DNA of 64,000 nt from Rhodophyticola porphyridii (GTDB taxonomy: Bacteria; Pseudomonadota; Alphaproteobacteria; Rhodobacterales; Rhodobacteraceae): contig NZ_RCNT01000009.1 in NCBI RefSeq assembly GCF_003688285.1, forward strand, positions 1-64,000. The letters run 5' to 3'. The translations under genes and the position numbers were made by a program. A model generated the notes under the pieces. The model had not been told where the DNA came from and ran no database searches. It was given only the letters and a program-made list of their open reading frames with translations. Of the stretch, positions 17,449 to 27,255 are shown one piece after another; within the stretch, counting starts at the first letter, position 1; every line of letters starts with the position of its first letter.

Positions 17449-19248
17449 ATGACTGCGCCCGACATGTCCTCAGCCCTGACATCCTCGCAGCCCGGCGCAG
17501 ACCCGGAGATGCGCGCCAAGCGGCTGTTGGGGCGGCTGTGGCGCGAACATGTATCGGATTACTGGAAGCGCATGCTGTTGGCGCTTGGCCTGATGACCAT
17601 CGAGGGCGCCACCCTTGGCGCCGCCGCCTATCTGATCCAGCCCCTGTTCGACGAAGTTCTGGTCACCGGCGACGGCACGATGATCACCTGGGCGGCCTTT
17701 GCCATCGCGGGCATCCTGTTGCTCAAGGCGATTGCCGGGTTCGGGCAGCGGCTGATCATCGTCTCGATCGGCCTGAAGGTCGTGATCGCGCTGCAATCGC
17801 GGCTTCTGAACCATCTCCTGTCGCTCGATGGGCGGTTCTTTCAGGATAACGCGCCCGGCGCGCTGATCGAGCGGGTGCGCGGCGACACCTCGGCCCTTCA
17901 AAGCCTCGCCTCCACCGCGCTGATGTCGGCCGGGCGCGATACGATTTCGTTGATTTCGCTTCTGACGGTGATGTTCCTGAACGACTGGACATGGACGCTT
18001 CTGGCGCTTGTGGGCGTGCCGCTGATGTTCTTTCCCGTGGTTCTGCTGCAACGCCTGATCCGGGGCTTCACCATGTCCGCGCGGGAGGCGGCCTCGCGGC
18101 TCTCCACCCAGATGGACGAGATTTTCCACGGAATGCAGTCGATCAAGGTGAACCGGCTGGAGGCGCATCAATCGCGCGAATTCCGGTCCGAGGTCGGCCG
18201 GTTCCTCGGGCAGCAGATGCGCGCCGAACGCAGCAAGGCCGGCACCCCGGCCATGGTCGATGTGATGGCGGCGCTGGCCTGCATGCTGGTTTTGCTGGTG
18301 GGTGGTGCCGAAATCGTGGCCGGCGAAAAGACCGTGGGGCAGTTCATGTCCTTTTTCACCGCGCTGGCGCTGGTCATGGATCCGGTCCGCCGGTTGTCCA
18401 GCCTGTCGGCCAGCATCCAGGCCGCGCTTGCCTCGCTGCAGCGTATCTACGAAGTGCTGAACGCACGGCCCACAATCCTGAATCCGGCCACTCCGAAACC
18501 GCTCAGCCCCGGCGATATCGTGTTCGACGACGTGCATTTCGCCTATGGGGATGCGCCGGTTCTGAACGGGCTCAGCTTTCGCGCCGCCGAAGGGAGGACG
18601 ACCGCTCTTGTCGGTCCGTCGGGCGCGGGGAAAAGCACGGTTTTCGGCCTGATGACCCGGCTGATTGACCCGGTATCGGGCCGGATCACCATTGGCGATA
18701 CCGCGACGACCGAGGCCGAACTGGACCGGCTGCGCGACAGCATCGCCGTTGTCGGGCAGGAGACCGCGCTGTTCGATCAAAGCATCGCGCAGAACATCCG
18801 GCTCGGACGGCTGGATGCCAGCGAGGCGGAGATCCGCGCCGCCGCCGAGGCCGCCTCGGTCACGGATTTCGCCGATGCCTTGCCGGGGGGGCTGGAAACC
18901 ACTGTCGGCCCCCGCGGATCGACGCTCTCGGGCGGGCAGCGGCAGCGCGTCGCCATCGCCCGGGCGATGCTGCGCGATGCACCGATCCTGCTGCTGGACG
19001 AGCCGACCTCCGCCCTCGACGCGAAATCCGAACAGCTTGTTCAGGAGGCGCTGACCCGGCTGTCCCACGGGCGCACCACCCTTGTCATCGCACACCGTCT
19101 GTCCACCATCCGCGACGCCGATCTGATCGTGGTGATGGACAAGGGCCGTGTCGTCGAAGAGGGCACCCATGCCAGTCTGATGGCGGCGGAGGGGGCCTAT
19201 GCCCGCCTCCATGCGCTGCAATCGGCCGGTGTGACGACCGCCCTGTGA
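17449..19248 (+). CDS. ABC exporter, fused permease and ATPase (MsbA-like), 599 aa
   Basis: This is a half-transporter that works as a homodimer. The N-terminal six-helix ABC membrane domain covers about residues 30-330. The nucleotide-binding domain follows with Walker A GPSGAGKST, signature LSGGQRQR, Walker B ILLLDEPTSALDA and the H-loop VIAHRL. The closest functional types are lipid A/phospholipid flippases and multidrug exporters, and the sequence does not separate them. The start could also be the ATG at 17464. It is transcribed divergently from the polyamine-type operon across a 188-base gap with no clear regulatory motif. Confidence 0.9.
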   Translation: MTAPDMSSALTSSQPGADPEMRAKRLLGRLWREHVSDYWKRMLLALGLMTIEGATLGAAAYLIQPLFDEVLVTGDGTMITWAAFAIAGILLLKAIAGFGQRLIIVSIGLKVVIALQSRLLNHLLSLDGRFFQDNAPGALIERVRGDTSALQSLASTALMSAGRDTISLISLLTVMFLNDWTWTLLALVGVPLMFFPVVLLQRLIRGFTMSAREAASRLSTQMDEIFHGMQSIKVNRLEAHQSREFRSEVGRFLGQQMRAERSKAGTPAMVDVMAALACMLVLLVGGAEIVAGEKTVGQFMSFFTALALVMDPVRRLSSLSASIQAALASLQRIYEVLNARPTILNPATPKPLSPGDIVFDDVHFAYGDAPVLNGLSFRAAEGRTTALVGPSGAGKSTVFGLMTRLIDPVSGRITIGDTATTEAELDRLRDSIAVVGQETALFDQSIAQNIRLGRLDASEAEIRAAAEAASVTDFADALPGGLETTVGPRGSTLSGGQRQRVAIARAMLRDAPILLLDEPTSALDAKSEQLVQEALTRLSHGRTTLVIAHRLSTIRDADLIVVMDKGRVVEEGTHASLMAAEGAYARLHALQSAGVTTAL

Positions 19249-19420
19249 CGTGGGTTGTGACAGGGGCTGTGACGTGCGGCAGGCGGACGTGATGCTGCGC
19301 TGCCGCAAAAGCTTGATTTGACTTTCGCGAAATCGCTCCCGAACTTGGGCGGGCGTGCATGGGCAACTGGGTGCCCGTTTGCCGTCCTCTGCGGGCGGCC
19401 TGACTGCGAAGGGATTTGTC

Positions 19421-20374
19421 TTGTCCTGTTCTGCCAAAGCGAAGAGATCGCCGTGGACGATATGGCTGTGCTGTGTTCTGGGCATGGCATTCGGTTGGGG
19501 GGAGGCCGCGGCGCAGCAGGTGACCGCATCGACCGCGACGCCCGCCAATATCGCCGCCCGCTCCGCCGACCCGACGGGCTCCCGGCTGGCGGCCTATTAT
19601 CGCCAGCTTGAGCAGCAACTGGTCGGGCAGGGCAGTCTCCGGCAGGATCGCCGCCCGCGCGGCGCGCGGCTTGGCGCCAGCGAGCTCAGTGCCAGCTTCA
19701 TGCAGATCGCCATGCGGTCGGAATACAGTCTCCGCGGCGGCGGCGCCTCCAGCACCGGCCACGCCGCGCCCTTGCGGCGATGGGTGGAGCCGGTGCGGCT
19801 TGGAGTGCGCTTCGGCATGTCCGTGAGCGGGGCCCAGCAACGCGCCGATATGGCCACCGTGCGGCAGGTGGCGCGCCGGCTGCAGACCGCGTCGGGCCAC
19901 CCCGTGGCGGTCACCGCCAATTCACCCAATTTCCACGTCCTGATCGTCAGCGATGCAGAACGCGCAGGCCTCGGGCCAACATTGCGCCAACTGGTGCCGG
20001 GCCTCAGCCGCGCAGCCGTCAGCGCGGTCACCGGCATGGGGCGCAATACCTTCTGCATGGTGGTGGCGGTGCCCGGCCGCGACCTGGCGCAGGGCTATGT
20101 TCAGGCCATCGCCATCGTGCGCGCCGAACACCCGCCGCGCATGCGCCAGTCCTGTATCGAGGAGGAGCTTGCCCAGGGCATGGGGCTGGCCAATGACAGC
20201 CCGAGCGCCTGGCCTTCGATTTTCAACGATGACGAGGAATTCGGCGTGCTCACCCGCCATGACGAGTTGCTGCTGCAAATTCTCTATCACCCCGCGCTGC
20301 GGCCGGGCATGGCGCCGCATCAGGTGCAATCGGTGCTTCCCGGCATTGCGCAGCAGGTCGCCGCGCGGGGTTAG
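19421..20374 (+). CDS. DUF2927 domain protein, secreted, 317 aa
   Basis: The protein belongs to DUF2927, a family of secreted alphaproteobacterial proteins of unknown function. The late motifs MRQSCIEEELAQGMGLAND, SIFNDDEEFGVLTRHDE and LLLQILYHP are its signature and resemble a zincin-like active-site region. The TTG at 19421 is chosen because AAGGGA lies six bases upstream and it yields a 32-residue signal peptide (basic start, WTIWLCCVLGMAFGW core, AAAQ cleavage). An ATG at 19355 would give an unusually long leader and has a weaker ribosome site. Its stop overlaps the stop of the convergent LysR gene. Confidence 0.82.
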   Translation: MSCSAKAKRSPWTIWLCCVLGMAFGWGEAAAQQVTASTATPANIAARSADPTGSRLAAYYRQLEQQLVGQGSLRQDRRPRGARLGASELSASFMQIAMRSEYSLRGGGASSTGHAAPLRRWVEPVRLGVRFGMSVSGAQQRADMATVRQVARRLQTASGHPVAVTANSPNFHVLIVSDAERAGLGPTLRQLVPGLSRAAVSAVTGMGRNTFCMVVAVPGRDLAQGYVQAIAIVRAEHPPRMRQSCIEEELAQGMGLANDSPSAWPSIFNDDEEFGVLTRHDELLLQILYHPALRPGMAPHQVQSVLPGIAQQVAARG

Positions 20375-21318
20375 GCGGCGGCCGTCGGCGTTCCGGCCCG
20401 CGACGCAGGCTGCAACATGGGGCGGTGGTCCGCGCCGAGCGAAATCAGCCAGTCCTGCACCGCCAGCACTTCCGGCGCATCGGCGCGCGGCGGGGCCAGC
20501 CGCAGCGTGTAGAACCAGTTTTCGTCGATCGCGATCTCCGACAGGCGCACCAGCGCGCCCCGATCCAGGTCGGCCTGAATGGTGGCCGTCCGGCAGATCG
20601 CCGCGCCCAGACCGTTCAGCGCGGCCTTCTGCAGCAGGAAGGATCCCTCAAGGATCAGCTGCGGCGCGTAGTCCGGCGCTCCGATCCGGTCTTTCGCCAG
20701 ATCGCGCCAGCGTTGCCACATGCGAAAATCCTCGTCCGCTATCAACGGGCCCTTTTCCAGCAGCCGGACCGGGTCGCCGCCCAATCGCTTCAGAAGCGCC
20801 GGCGCGGCCACCGGCACCGCCGTTCCGGGCAGCATGATCGTCTCCTCGGGCAGTATCCGGCTGCGCTCGCGGAACATGAGTTCGATGTCGGGGGCCGGGG
20901 TCTTGGGCCGGTCGGTCTGGGCAAGGCTCAGATGCAGGCTGATCTCCGGATGCTGTTCGGTGAAGCGGTGCAACTGCGGCAGGATCACGGTTTCGGCGAT
21001 GATCGGCAGGGCCGACAGGCTGACCGAGCGTTCGAAGCGTATCGGCAGGCGGTCCAGCTCGTGCCGGATCGCATCGAAGGAGGAATGCACGACACCGGCA
21101 AGGCTTTCGCCCGCTTCGGTCAGGGCGATCGTGCGCCCGCGCCGGCTGAAAAGCGGCTGCCCGACCCATGCCTCCAGCTGCTTCACGTGATGGCTGACGG
21201 CGGAATGGGAGACGCGCAATCGCTTTGCCGCCGCCGTGACCGAACCCGTCTCACCGATGGCCTCCAGCACACGGAGACCGTTGAGCGGGGGGAGGCGGCG
21301 GGCACGGGTCATGCCCAA
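20371..21318 (-). CDS. LysR-family transcriptional regulator (GcvA-like), 315 aa
   Basis: The N-terminal winged HTH spans about residues 8-68 (LPPLNGLRVLEAIGETGSVT, then LRVSHSAVSHHVKQLE). The rest is a periplasmic-binding-type effector domain. The LNGLRVLEA and WLISLG-type features place it with GcvA/AmpR-like members. It is divergent from the nitrilase-family gene at 21417, with a short inverted repeat between them, so it may control that gene and the ABC importer behind it. The effector is unknown. Confidence 0.9.
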   Translation of the reverse strand: MGMTRARRLPPLNGLRVLEAIGETGSVTAAAKRLRVSHSAVSHHVKQLEAWVGQPLFSRRGRTIALTEAGESLAGVVHSSFDAIRHELDRLPIRFERSVSLSALPIIAETVILPQLHRFTEQHPEISLHLSLAQTDRPKTPAPDIELMFRERSRILPEETIMLPGTAVPVAAPALLKRLGGDPVRLLEKGPLIADEDFRMWQRWRDLAKDRIGAPDYAPQLILEGSFLLQKAALNGLGAAICRTATIQADLDRGALVRLSEIAIDENWFYTLRLAPPRADAPEVLAVQDWLISLGADHRPMLQPASRAGTPTAAA

Positions 21319-21341
21319 ACATGTTAGGAAATTCGACGATA

Positions 21342-21356
21342 CGCAAGTTTATTGCG
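21342..21356. promoter_or_regulatory. Inverted repeat in the divergent LysR/nitrilase region
   Basis: CGCAA-N5-TTGCG is a perfect short inverted repeat in the 98-base gap between the divergent LysR gene and the amidase gene. Its position and size suit a LysR-type operator. No experiment or second copy supports it. Confidence 0.4.
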
Positions 21357-21416
21357 CTTTTTTAGGCGGGTTTTTCTGCATATCGTTGACATATAAGCAA
21401 GCTTCCGGGGTGAGTG

Positions 21417-22274
21417 ATGACATCAGACCTGCGCGTTTCGATGCTGCAAATGACATCCGGCAACCGCCATGCGGCCAATCAGGTGACGGTCGATGAGGCC
21501 GCGCATCGGGCTGCGGCGGACGGGTGCGATCTTCTGGCCCTGCCCGAGGCCGCGGGGCTGATGAACAAGGACAAGGAGGATGCGCGCCGCCAGATCACGA
21601 CCGAGGCGGAGGACCCGTTTTTGCTGACCTGCCGGGGGCTTGCGGCCAAATACGGGCTCTGGATCCAGCCGGGTTCGACCCCGGTCAAGGCCGCCGACGG
21701 CCGTTATCTGAACCATGGGACGCTGATCGACCCGTCGGGTGCGATCGTCGCGCGCTACGACAAGGTGCATCTGTTCGATGTCTTCCTCGAAGGGCGCAAG
21801 CCCACCGGCGAATCCGACCGCTACGCGCCCGGTACCGAAGCGGTGCTGGTCGACACGCCCTGGGGCCCCTGGGGTCTCAGCATATGCTACGATCTGCGCT
21901 TTCCCCATCTTTACCGCGATTATGCCAAGGCCGGGGCGACGGTTCTGTTCATCCCGTCGGCCTTCACCGTTCCCACGGGCCGCGCGCATTGGGAGGTTCT
22001 GCTGCGGGCCCGCGCCATCGAGAACGGGGCTTACGTGGTGGCGGCCGCGCAGGTCGGCGATCACGAGGATGGCCGCACCACATGGGGGCATTCCCTCATC
22101 ATCGACCCATGGGGTGAGGTGGTGGCGGATCTGGGCGGCGACGCGCCCGGCCAGATCTCCGTGACGCTCGACATCGCCAGGGTCGCGGCGGCGCGTCAGC
22201 AGATCCCGTCGCTCGAAAACGAACGCGACTACACATTCACGCGCATCGGCGCCCATGAAACAACGCCCGCCTGA
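21417..22274 (+). CDS. Carbon-nitrogen hydrolase (nitrilase superfamily, Nit1-like), 285 aa
   Basis: The enzyme hydrolyses an amide or similar C-N bond with the Glu-Lys-Cys triad, here Glu44 (ALPEAAG), Lys116 (YDKVHLF) and Cys158 (SICYDLRFP). The length and DVFLEGRKPTGESDRY stretch resemble the Nit branch that repairs deaminated glutathione. However, its position as first gene before an ABC peptide-type importer suggests work on an imported amide. The ATG at 21417 is preferred to an overlapping GTG at 21414. The binding-protein gene follows after 29 bases. Confidence 0.88.
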   Translation: MTSDLRVSMLQMTSGNRHAANQVTVDEAAHRAAADGCDLLALPEAAGLMNKDKEDARRQITTEAEDPFLLTCRGLAAKYGLWIQPGSTPVKAADGRYLNHGTLIDPSGAIVARYDKVHLFDVFLEGRKPTGESDRYAPGTEAVLVDTPWGPWGLSICYDLRFPHLYRDYAKAGATVLFIPSAFTVPTGRAHWEVLLRARAIENGAYVVAAAQVGDHEDGRTTWGHSLIIDPWGEVVADLGGDAPGQISVTLDIARVAAARQQIPSLENERDYTFTRIGAHETTPA

Positions 22275-22303
22275 TACGGGCGCAATCCGACAGGAGACCT
22301 CAC

Positions 22304-23872
22304 ATGCCCCATTTCCGCAGATTTCTGCTCACGACCGCCGCCGCGCTCGTCACCGCCGGCGGGGCCTTTGCCCAGGACCGCCCCGATCTGGTGATCGCGG
22401 TCGACAATCTGTGGCCCACCATGGACCCGGTGATCGGCATTTCCACCTCCGGGGCCCGGGTGCATTCCAACATCTTCGACACGCTCGTGCGCCGGAATCG
22501 CTGGGAAGACCCCGACGGAACGGAGCTTGTGCCATGGCTGGCCGAAAGCTGGGAGCGCCTGTCGCCCAATGTCTGGCAGATCAATCTGCGCGAGGGCGTA
22601 CCGTTCCATGACGGGCATATCATGGATGCCGAGGATGTGGCGTTCTCCATGTCCGCCGAACGGCTCTGGGGGGACGAGCCTCTGGCCCCGCGCGGCACCC
22701 GCTATGCCCGTGGCATCATCCGCGTGAAAGCGACCGGCCCCCTGACCGTCGAGGTGGAGACGAGCTATCCCGACCCGAACTTCATCTACCGGCTTGTCAC
22801 GCCGCTCGGTTTCGTTTTGCCCGCCCATTATTATCAGGAGGTCGGCACCGATGCCTTCGGCCAGATGCCCATGGGCACCGGGCCCTACCGGATGGTGTCC
22901 TTCGATCCGTCCGTCTCGGTCGTGGCCGAGGCGTTTGACGACTATTGGGGGGGCGATGTGCCCGCCGACAGCCTGACCTTCCAGATCGTCCCCGAGTTCT
23001 CCACCCGCTTCGCAGGGCTGGTTGCCGGCGAGTTCGATGTGGTCGTGTCGGTGCCGGCCGACCAGATCGGCCAGGTGGAGGGGACACCAGGCGTGACCGT
23101 CATGACCAAGAGCATCGAGAACTACCCGATGTTCGCCTTCAACATGCTGGAAACGGAGGATCTTCCGGACAATCCGCTGACGGATGTGAACCTGCGTCAG
23201 GCGATGGTGGCCGCCATCGACCGGGTGTCGATCACCGATGCGATCTGGGGTGGGGCGACCTTCGTGCCGGCACCGTTCAACTTCCCGGAATATGGCGCCT
23301 ATTACGACCCCGACCGGCAGCCGCGCATCACCTACGACCCTGACCGCGCCCGCGAATTGCTGGCCGCCAGCGACTATGCGGGGGAGGAGCTGAGCTGGCA
23401 TATCGTGCGCGGGTTCTACCCGAATTACGAAATCGCCGCCGAATTCATGGTGGAGCAGTGGCGCGAGGTCGGCATCAACGTGGCCATCGAGATCAAGGAC
23501 AACTTCTCGCTGGCCTATGAACGCCCGTTTCATCTTCTGAACATGTCCATGTCGAGCGAGTTTTCCGGCGATCCCTATCGTCCGCTCTGGATGGACTGGG
23601 GCCCGGAATCGAGCCGGGTGCGGGCGGCGCATCGCACCTGGGAGGCGTCCGAACGGTTCTACGAACTGGGGGAGGCCTTCGAGCAGGCGCAGGAGTTCGA
23701 GGAGCGCAACGCCGCCTATCTGGCTCTGGTGGAGGAGTGGGAGAACCTCACCCCGGGCATGTATCTGTGGCGCAATGTGGTCAGCTATGCCGTGGATGCC
23801 GATCTCGACTGGGATCCGGGAAATTCCGCCGTCACCATCTTCGACAGCCTCTACATGGGCGGTGGCGAATGA
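22304..23872 (+). CDS. ABC transporter substrate-binding protein, family 5 (peptide type), 522 aa
   Basis: This is a secreted SBP_bac_5 protein with signal peptide RFLLTTAAALVTAGGAFAQ. The family block WPTMDPVIGIS, then PWLAESWERLSPNVWQINLR and GVPFHDGHIMDAEDVAFSM are clear. Such proteins bind di- or oligopeptides but also sugars, opines and amides. It is followed with a four-base overlap by its fused ATPase and then by two permeases, so the importer is complete. Neighbouring amidase and RraA-like genes hint at a non-peptide ligand. Confidence 0.92.
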   Translation: MPHFRRFLLTTAAALVTAGGAFAQDRPDLVIAVDNLWPTMDPVIGISTSGARVHSNIFDTLVRRNRWEDPDGTELVPWLAESWERLSPNVWQINLREGVPFHDGHIMDAEDVAFSMSAERLWGDEPLAPRGTRYARGIIRVKATGPLTVEVETSYPDPNFIYRLVTPLGFVLPAHYYQEVGTDAFGQMPMGTGPYRMVSFDPSVSVVAEAFDDYWGGDVPADSLTFQIVPEFSTRFAGLVAGEFDVVVSVPADQIGQVEGTPGVTVMTKSIENYPMFAFNMLETEDLPDNPLTDVNLRQAMVAAIDRVSITDAIWGGATFVPAPFNFPEYGAYYDPDRQPRITYDPDRARELLAASDYAGEELSWHIVRGFYPNYEIAAEFMVEQWREVGINVAIEIKDNFSLAYERPFHLLNMSMSSEFSGDPYRPLWMDWGPESSRVRAAHRTWEASERFYELGEAFEQAQEFEERNAAYLALVEEWENLTPGMYLWRNVVSYAVDADLDWDPGNSAVTIFDSLYMGGGE

Positions 23873-25503
23873 CGAAAACGCCGGGCGGGGATGCGCCAGC
23901 GCCCCCGCTTTTGTCGGTGAACGGCCTCGGCATCGGCCTGCCCCCCGGCGGGGACCGCGCCGAGGCCGTGACCGACATCTCTTTTCAGATCCATCCCGGC
24001 GAGACCTTGTGCCTCGTCGGCGAAAGCGGCTCGGGCAAATCGGTGATCGGGCAGGCCATTCTGGGCATGCTGCCACGGGCGCTTCCGGTCACGGGCGGCA
24101 GTATCAGGTTGCAGGACAAGGTTTTGCCGCCACAACGCGACCCGGCATATCAGGCGCTGCGTTCGGTCAGGATGGCGATGATCTTTCAGGATGCCGGCGC
24201 CAGCCTAAACCCGGTCAAACGCGTCGGGCGGCAATTGGAGGAGATCCTGAAGGTCCACGGCGTGGGCGCGGCGGAGCGTCGCGACCGGGTGCTGGACATG
24301 TTCGAGGCCGTGCGCCTGCGCGATCCGGCCCGGATTTTCGCGGCCTATCCGCATCAGCTATCCGGTGGGCAGGCGCAGCGCGTGGTGATTGCCGGCGCAC
24401 TGTTGCTGAAGCCCGCGCTTTTGGTGGCCGACGAGCCGACGACGGCGCTCGACGTCACGACGCAGGCCGAAATCCTTGATCTGATCGCGGCACTCAAGGC
24501 CGAAACCGGCGCGTCTGTCCTGTTCATCACCCATGATTTCGGCGTCGTGGCCGAAATCGCCGATCGCGTGGCGGTGATGAAGGATGGCCGGATTGTCGAG
24601 GCGGGGTGGGCGGGGGACGTGCTCGATCGCCCGCAACACCCCTATACGCAGCGCCTTATCGCCGCCTCGCGGCCCACCGGCGCCGCGCCATCCCGGGTTG
24701 GGGAGGCCCCGATCCTGGAGGCGGACGGGCTGCATCTCACCTACCGCTCCGGCCCGATCTTCAACCGGCGCATCACGCAGGCCGTGCGCGATGTCTCCCT
24801 GTCGCTGGCGCCCGGGCGGACATTGGCGGTGGTGGGCGAAAGCGGCTCCGGCAAATCCTCCCTCGCGCGCTGCCTTCTGCGGCTGGAGGAGGTGGAGCGG
24901 GGGACGATCCGCTTCAAGGGCGCGGACATCACCCATCTGGCCGGCCGCGATCTGCAACGTCTGCGCAAATCGGTGCAGGTGGTTCTGCAGGACCCTTACA
25001 GCGCCCTGAACCCGCGCCAGACGATCCGCTCGGCCATCGCCGAGGGCGCGATCATCCATGGCATGCCCGTGGCCGAGGCCCGCAGGAAGGCCGAGGATCT
25101 GCTGGAACTGACAGGCCTCACCGCCCAGTCCGCAGACCGCTACCCGCATGAGTTTTCCGGCGGGCAGCGGCAGCGGATCTGCATCGCGCGCGCTCTGGCA
25201 CTGGAGCCGGAACTGCTGATCGCGGACGAGGCCGTCTCGGCGCTCGATGTCTCGATACAGGCGCAGATCCTCGACCTCTTCCGCGACATGCAGGCCCGGT
25301 TCGGCTTCGCAATGGTCTTCATCACCCATGATCTGCGCGTGGCCCGTGCCATCAGCGACGACATTCTGGTGATGCAACAGGGCCGCGTGGTCGAAACCGG
25401 CGCGACCGGGCAGGTTTTCGACCGTCCGGCCCATGCCTACACCCGCGCGCTGCTTGCCGCCGCGCCGGGCCTTGATCTCGCGATGGAGGAGGGCGCGGCA
25501 TGA
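23869..25503 (+). CDS. ABC transporter ATP-binding protein, DppD-DppF fusion, 544 aa
   Basis: Two complete ATPase domains lie in one chain: Walker A GESGSGKS twice, signatures LSGGQAQR and FSGGQRQR, and Walker B LLVADEPTTALDV and LLIADEAVSALDV. In the second, the usual Pro after Glu is replaced by Ala (DEA). Each half ends with the oligopeptide-type tail HPYTQRLIAA or HAYTRALLAA. The ATG at 23869 overlaps the preceding stop by four bases. The product energises the two permeases directly downstream. Confidence 0.93.
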   Translation: MTKTPGGDAPAPPLLSVNGLGIGLPPGGDRAEAVTDISFQIHPGETLCLVGESGSGKSVIGQAILGMLPRALPVTGGSIRLQDKVLPPQRDPAYQALRSVRMAMIFQDAGASLNPVKRVGRQLEEILKVHGVGAAERRDRVLDMFEAVRLRDPARIFAAYPHQLSGGQAQRVVIAGALLLKPALLVADEPTTALDVTTQAEILDLIAALKAETGASVLFITHDFGVVAEIADRVAVMKDGRIVEAGWAGDVLDRPQHPYTQRLIAASRPTGAAPSRVGEAPILEADGLHLTYRSGPIFNRRITQAVRDVSLSLAPGRTLAVVGESGSGKSSLARCLLRLEEVERGTIRFKGADITHLAGRDLQRLRKSVQVVLQDPYSALNPRQTIRSAIAEGAIIHGMPVAEARRKAEDLLELTGLTAQSADRYPHEFSGGQRQRICIARALALEPELLIADEAVSALDVSIQAQILDLFRDMQARFGFAMVFITHDLRVARAISDDILVMQQGRVVETGATGQVFDRPAHAYTRALLAAAPGLDLAMEEGAA

Positions 25504-26408
25504 CCGGCTATATCCTCTCCCGCGTGCTTCGCGCCATCATCACGCTGCTGATCACGGTATCGCTGGTCTTCATCTTCATCCGTTTCTCGGGCGATCCCGC
25601 CGCGGCCCTTGCGCCCCCCGATGCCCCGCAGGAGGTGATCGACCAATACGCCCGCGCGATGGGGCTCGATCAACCGCTCTGGCAGCAATACACCAGCTAT
25701 ATCGGCGGCCTGTTCCGGGGGGAGTTCGGCTATTCGATCCATACCGGCCGCCCGGTCGAGGCGCTCTTTTTCGATCGTCTGCCCTATACCCTGCATCTCG
25801 GGCTCACCGCACTCTCCATCGCGCTTGTCCTCGGTATCGCCCTTGGAGCGATCGCCGCGATCAACCGGGGCCGGCTGCTCGACCGCGCCGTGATGGGGTT
25901 TTCGGTCTTTGCCTTCGCGATGCCCAATTTTCTCTTCGGTCTTTGCCTGATCCTGATCGGTGCGCTGGTCTTTCAGGTGTTTCTGGCCGGCGCCGGCGCC
26001 AATGTCCTGTTCCCGGCGCTGACCCTCGGGCTGGCCGCCATGGGCAGTTTCGCCCGCTTCGCCCGATCCTCCCTGCTGGAAACCATCAACGCGCCCTTCA
26101 TGCGCGCGGCCGAGGCCCGCGGCATCCCCTTCGCACGGCGTCTGATCCTGCATGCCGCGCCCAATGCCGCGATCCCGCTGGTCACCCTTGTGGGCCTGTC
26201 GCTCGGCGCGCTGATCGCGGGCTCCGTCGTGACCGAACAGGTCTTTGCCTGGCCCGGTGTGGGCCAGCTTCTGGTGCGCTCGGTCGCCACGCGCGACATT
26301 GCCACCGTGCAGTTTCTGGTTCTGGCCGTGGCCTTCACGATGATCATGGCCAATCTCATCGTCGATCTGCTCTATCTGGTCATCGACCCGCGGATCCGGG
26401 TGAAATGA
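25500..26408 (+). CDS. ABC transporter permease, DppB type, 302 aa
   Basis: This is an inner-membrane permease of the peptide/nickel group with six helices. The N-terminal helix LRAIITLLITVSLVFIFIRF and the EAA-type loop AAEARGIPFARRLILHAAPN are present, as is the conserved GSVVTEQVFAWPGVGQLLV near the end. The start overlaps the ATPase stop by four bases, and the partner permease begins one base after its stop. Confidence 0.93.
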   Translation: MTGYILSRVLRAIITLLITVSLVFIFIRFSGDPAAALAPPDAPQEVIDQYARAMGLDQPLWQQYTSYIGGLFRGEFGYSIHTGRPVEALFFDRLPYTLHLGLTALSIALVLGIALGAIAAINRGRLLDRAVMGFSVFAFAMPNFLFGLCLILIGALVFQVFLAGAGANVLFPALTLGLAAMGSFARFARSSLLETINAPFMRAAEARGIPFARRLILHAAPNAAIPLVTLVGLSLGALIAGSVVTEQVFAWPGVGQLLVRSVATRDIATVQFLVLAVAFTMIMANLIVDLLYLVIDPRIRVK

Positions 26409-26409
26409 G

Positions 26410-27255
26410 ATGAGCGGGATCGCCACATATCGCCCGCCGCCGATGCCCTGGAGCGTCCGGCTGTCGCTGGTCTTCATCGCGGCCTTCGTGCTCTTCGCGC
26501 TTTTCGGCCAGTTCCTCAGCCCGCATGAATTCCGCGCGACCTCGATGTTCGACCGGCTGCTGCCACCGGGCTCGCCCGAGTATCTCCTCGGGACGGATGC
26601 GCGCGGCCGCGATGTGCTTGTCCGCCTTGCCGTGGGTGCGCAGATCACGCTGATCGTGGCCATCGCTGGCACATTGATCGGGGCCATTCTCGGGTCGCTC
26701 CTCGGTATCCTCGCCGCCGCGCGCCGCGGCCCGACCGAAGCGGTGATCGTCGCCGCGATCGATGTTCAGGCCTCGCTTCCGATCATCGTGGTGGCGCTGT
26801 TCGTGCTGGCGATGTTCGACAACAGTTTCGTGCTGTTCCTGCTCCTGATCGGTCTGAACGGCTGGGAGGTCTATGCCCGCCTGATGCGCGGGGCCACGCT
26901 GTCGGCGAAGGAGCATGGATATGTCACCGCCGTCCGCGCGCTCGGCGCTTCGCCCATTCGCATCTATCTGCGCCATGTCCTGCCCAATATCCTGAACGTG
27001 GCACTTGTACAGTTTACCGTGAACCTGCCGCTGACAGTGCTGCTGGAAACCGCGCTGTCGTTTCTGGGCCTCGGCGTGCAGCCGCCGCTCACCAGCCTCG
27101 GCCAGATCATGAGCGAAGGGCGCGACCGTTTGCTGACCGCGTGGTGGCTGACGCTGTTTCCCGGAGCGATCATTTTCCTTCTGGCGCTGTCGGTCAGCCT
27201 GACGGGCGACTGGCTGCGCGACCGTCTGGATCCGACATTGAGGTCAGAGAGATGA
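26410..27255 (+). CDS. ABC transporter permease, DppC type, 281 aa
   Basis: This is the second membrane subunit of the importer. The N-terminal domain has LGTDARGRDVLVRLAVGAQI, typical of DppC/OppC. The ATPase-contact loop is TAVRALGASPIRIYLRHVLP, followed by TVLLETALSFLGLGVQPP. The stop overlaps the start of the RraA-like gene by four bases, tying that enzyme to this importer. Confidence 0.93.
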   Translation: MSGIATYRPPPMPWSVRLSLVFIAAFVLFALFGQFLSPHEFRATSMFDRLLPPGSPEYLLGTDARGRDVLVRLAVGAQITLIVAIAGTLIGAILGSLLGILAAARRGPTEAVIVAAIDVQASLPIIVVALFVLAMFDNSFVLFLLLIGLNGWEVYARLMRGATLSAKEHGYVTAVRALGASPIRIYLRHVLPNILNVALVQFTVNLPLTVLLETALSFLGLGVQPPLTSLGQIMSEGRDRLLTAWWLTLFPGAIIFLLALSVSLTGDWLRDRLDPTLRSER

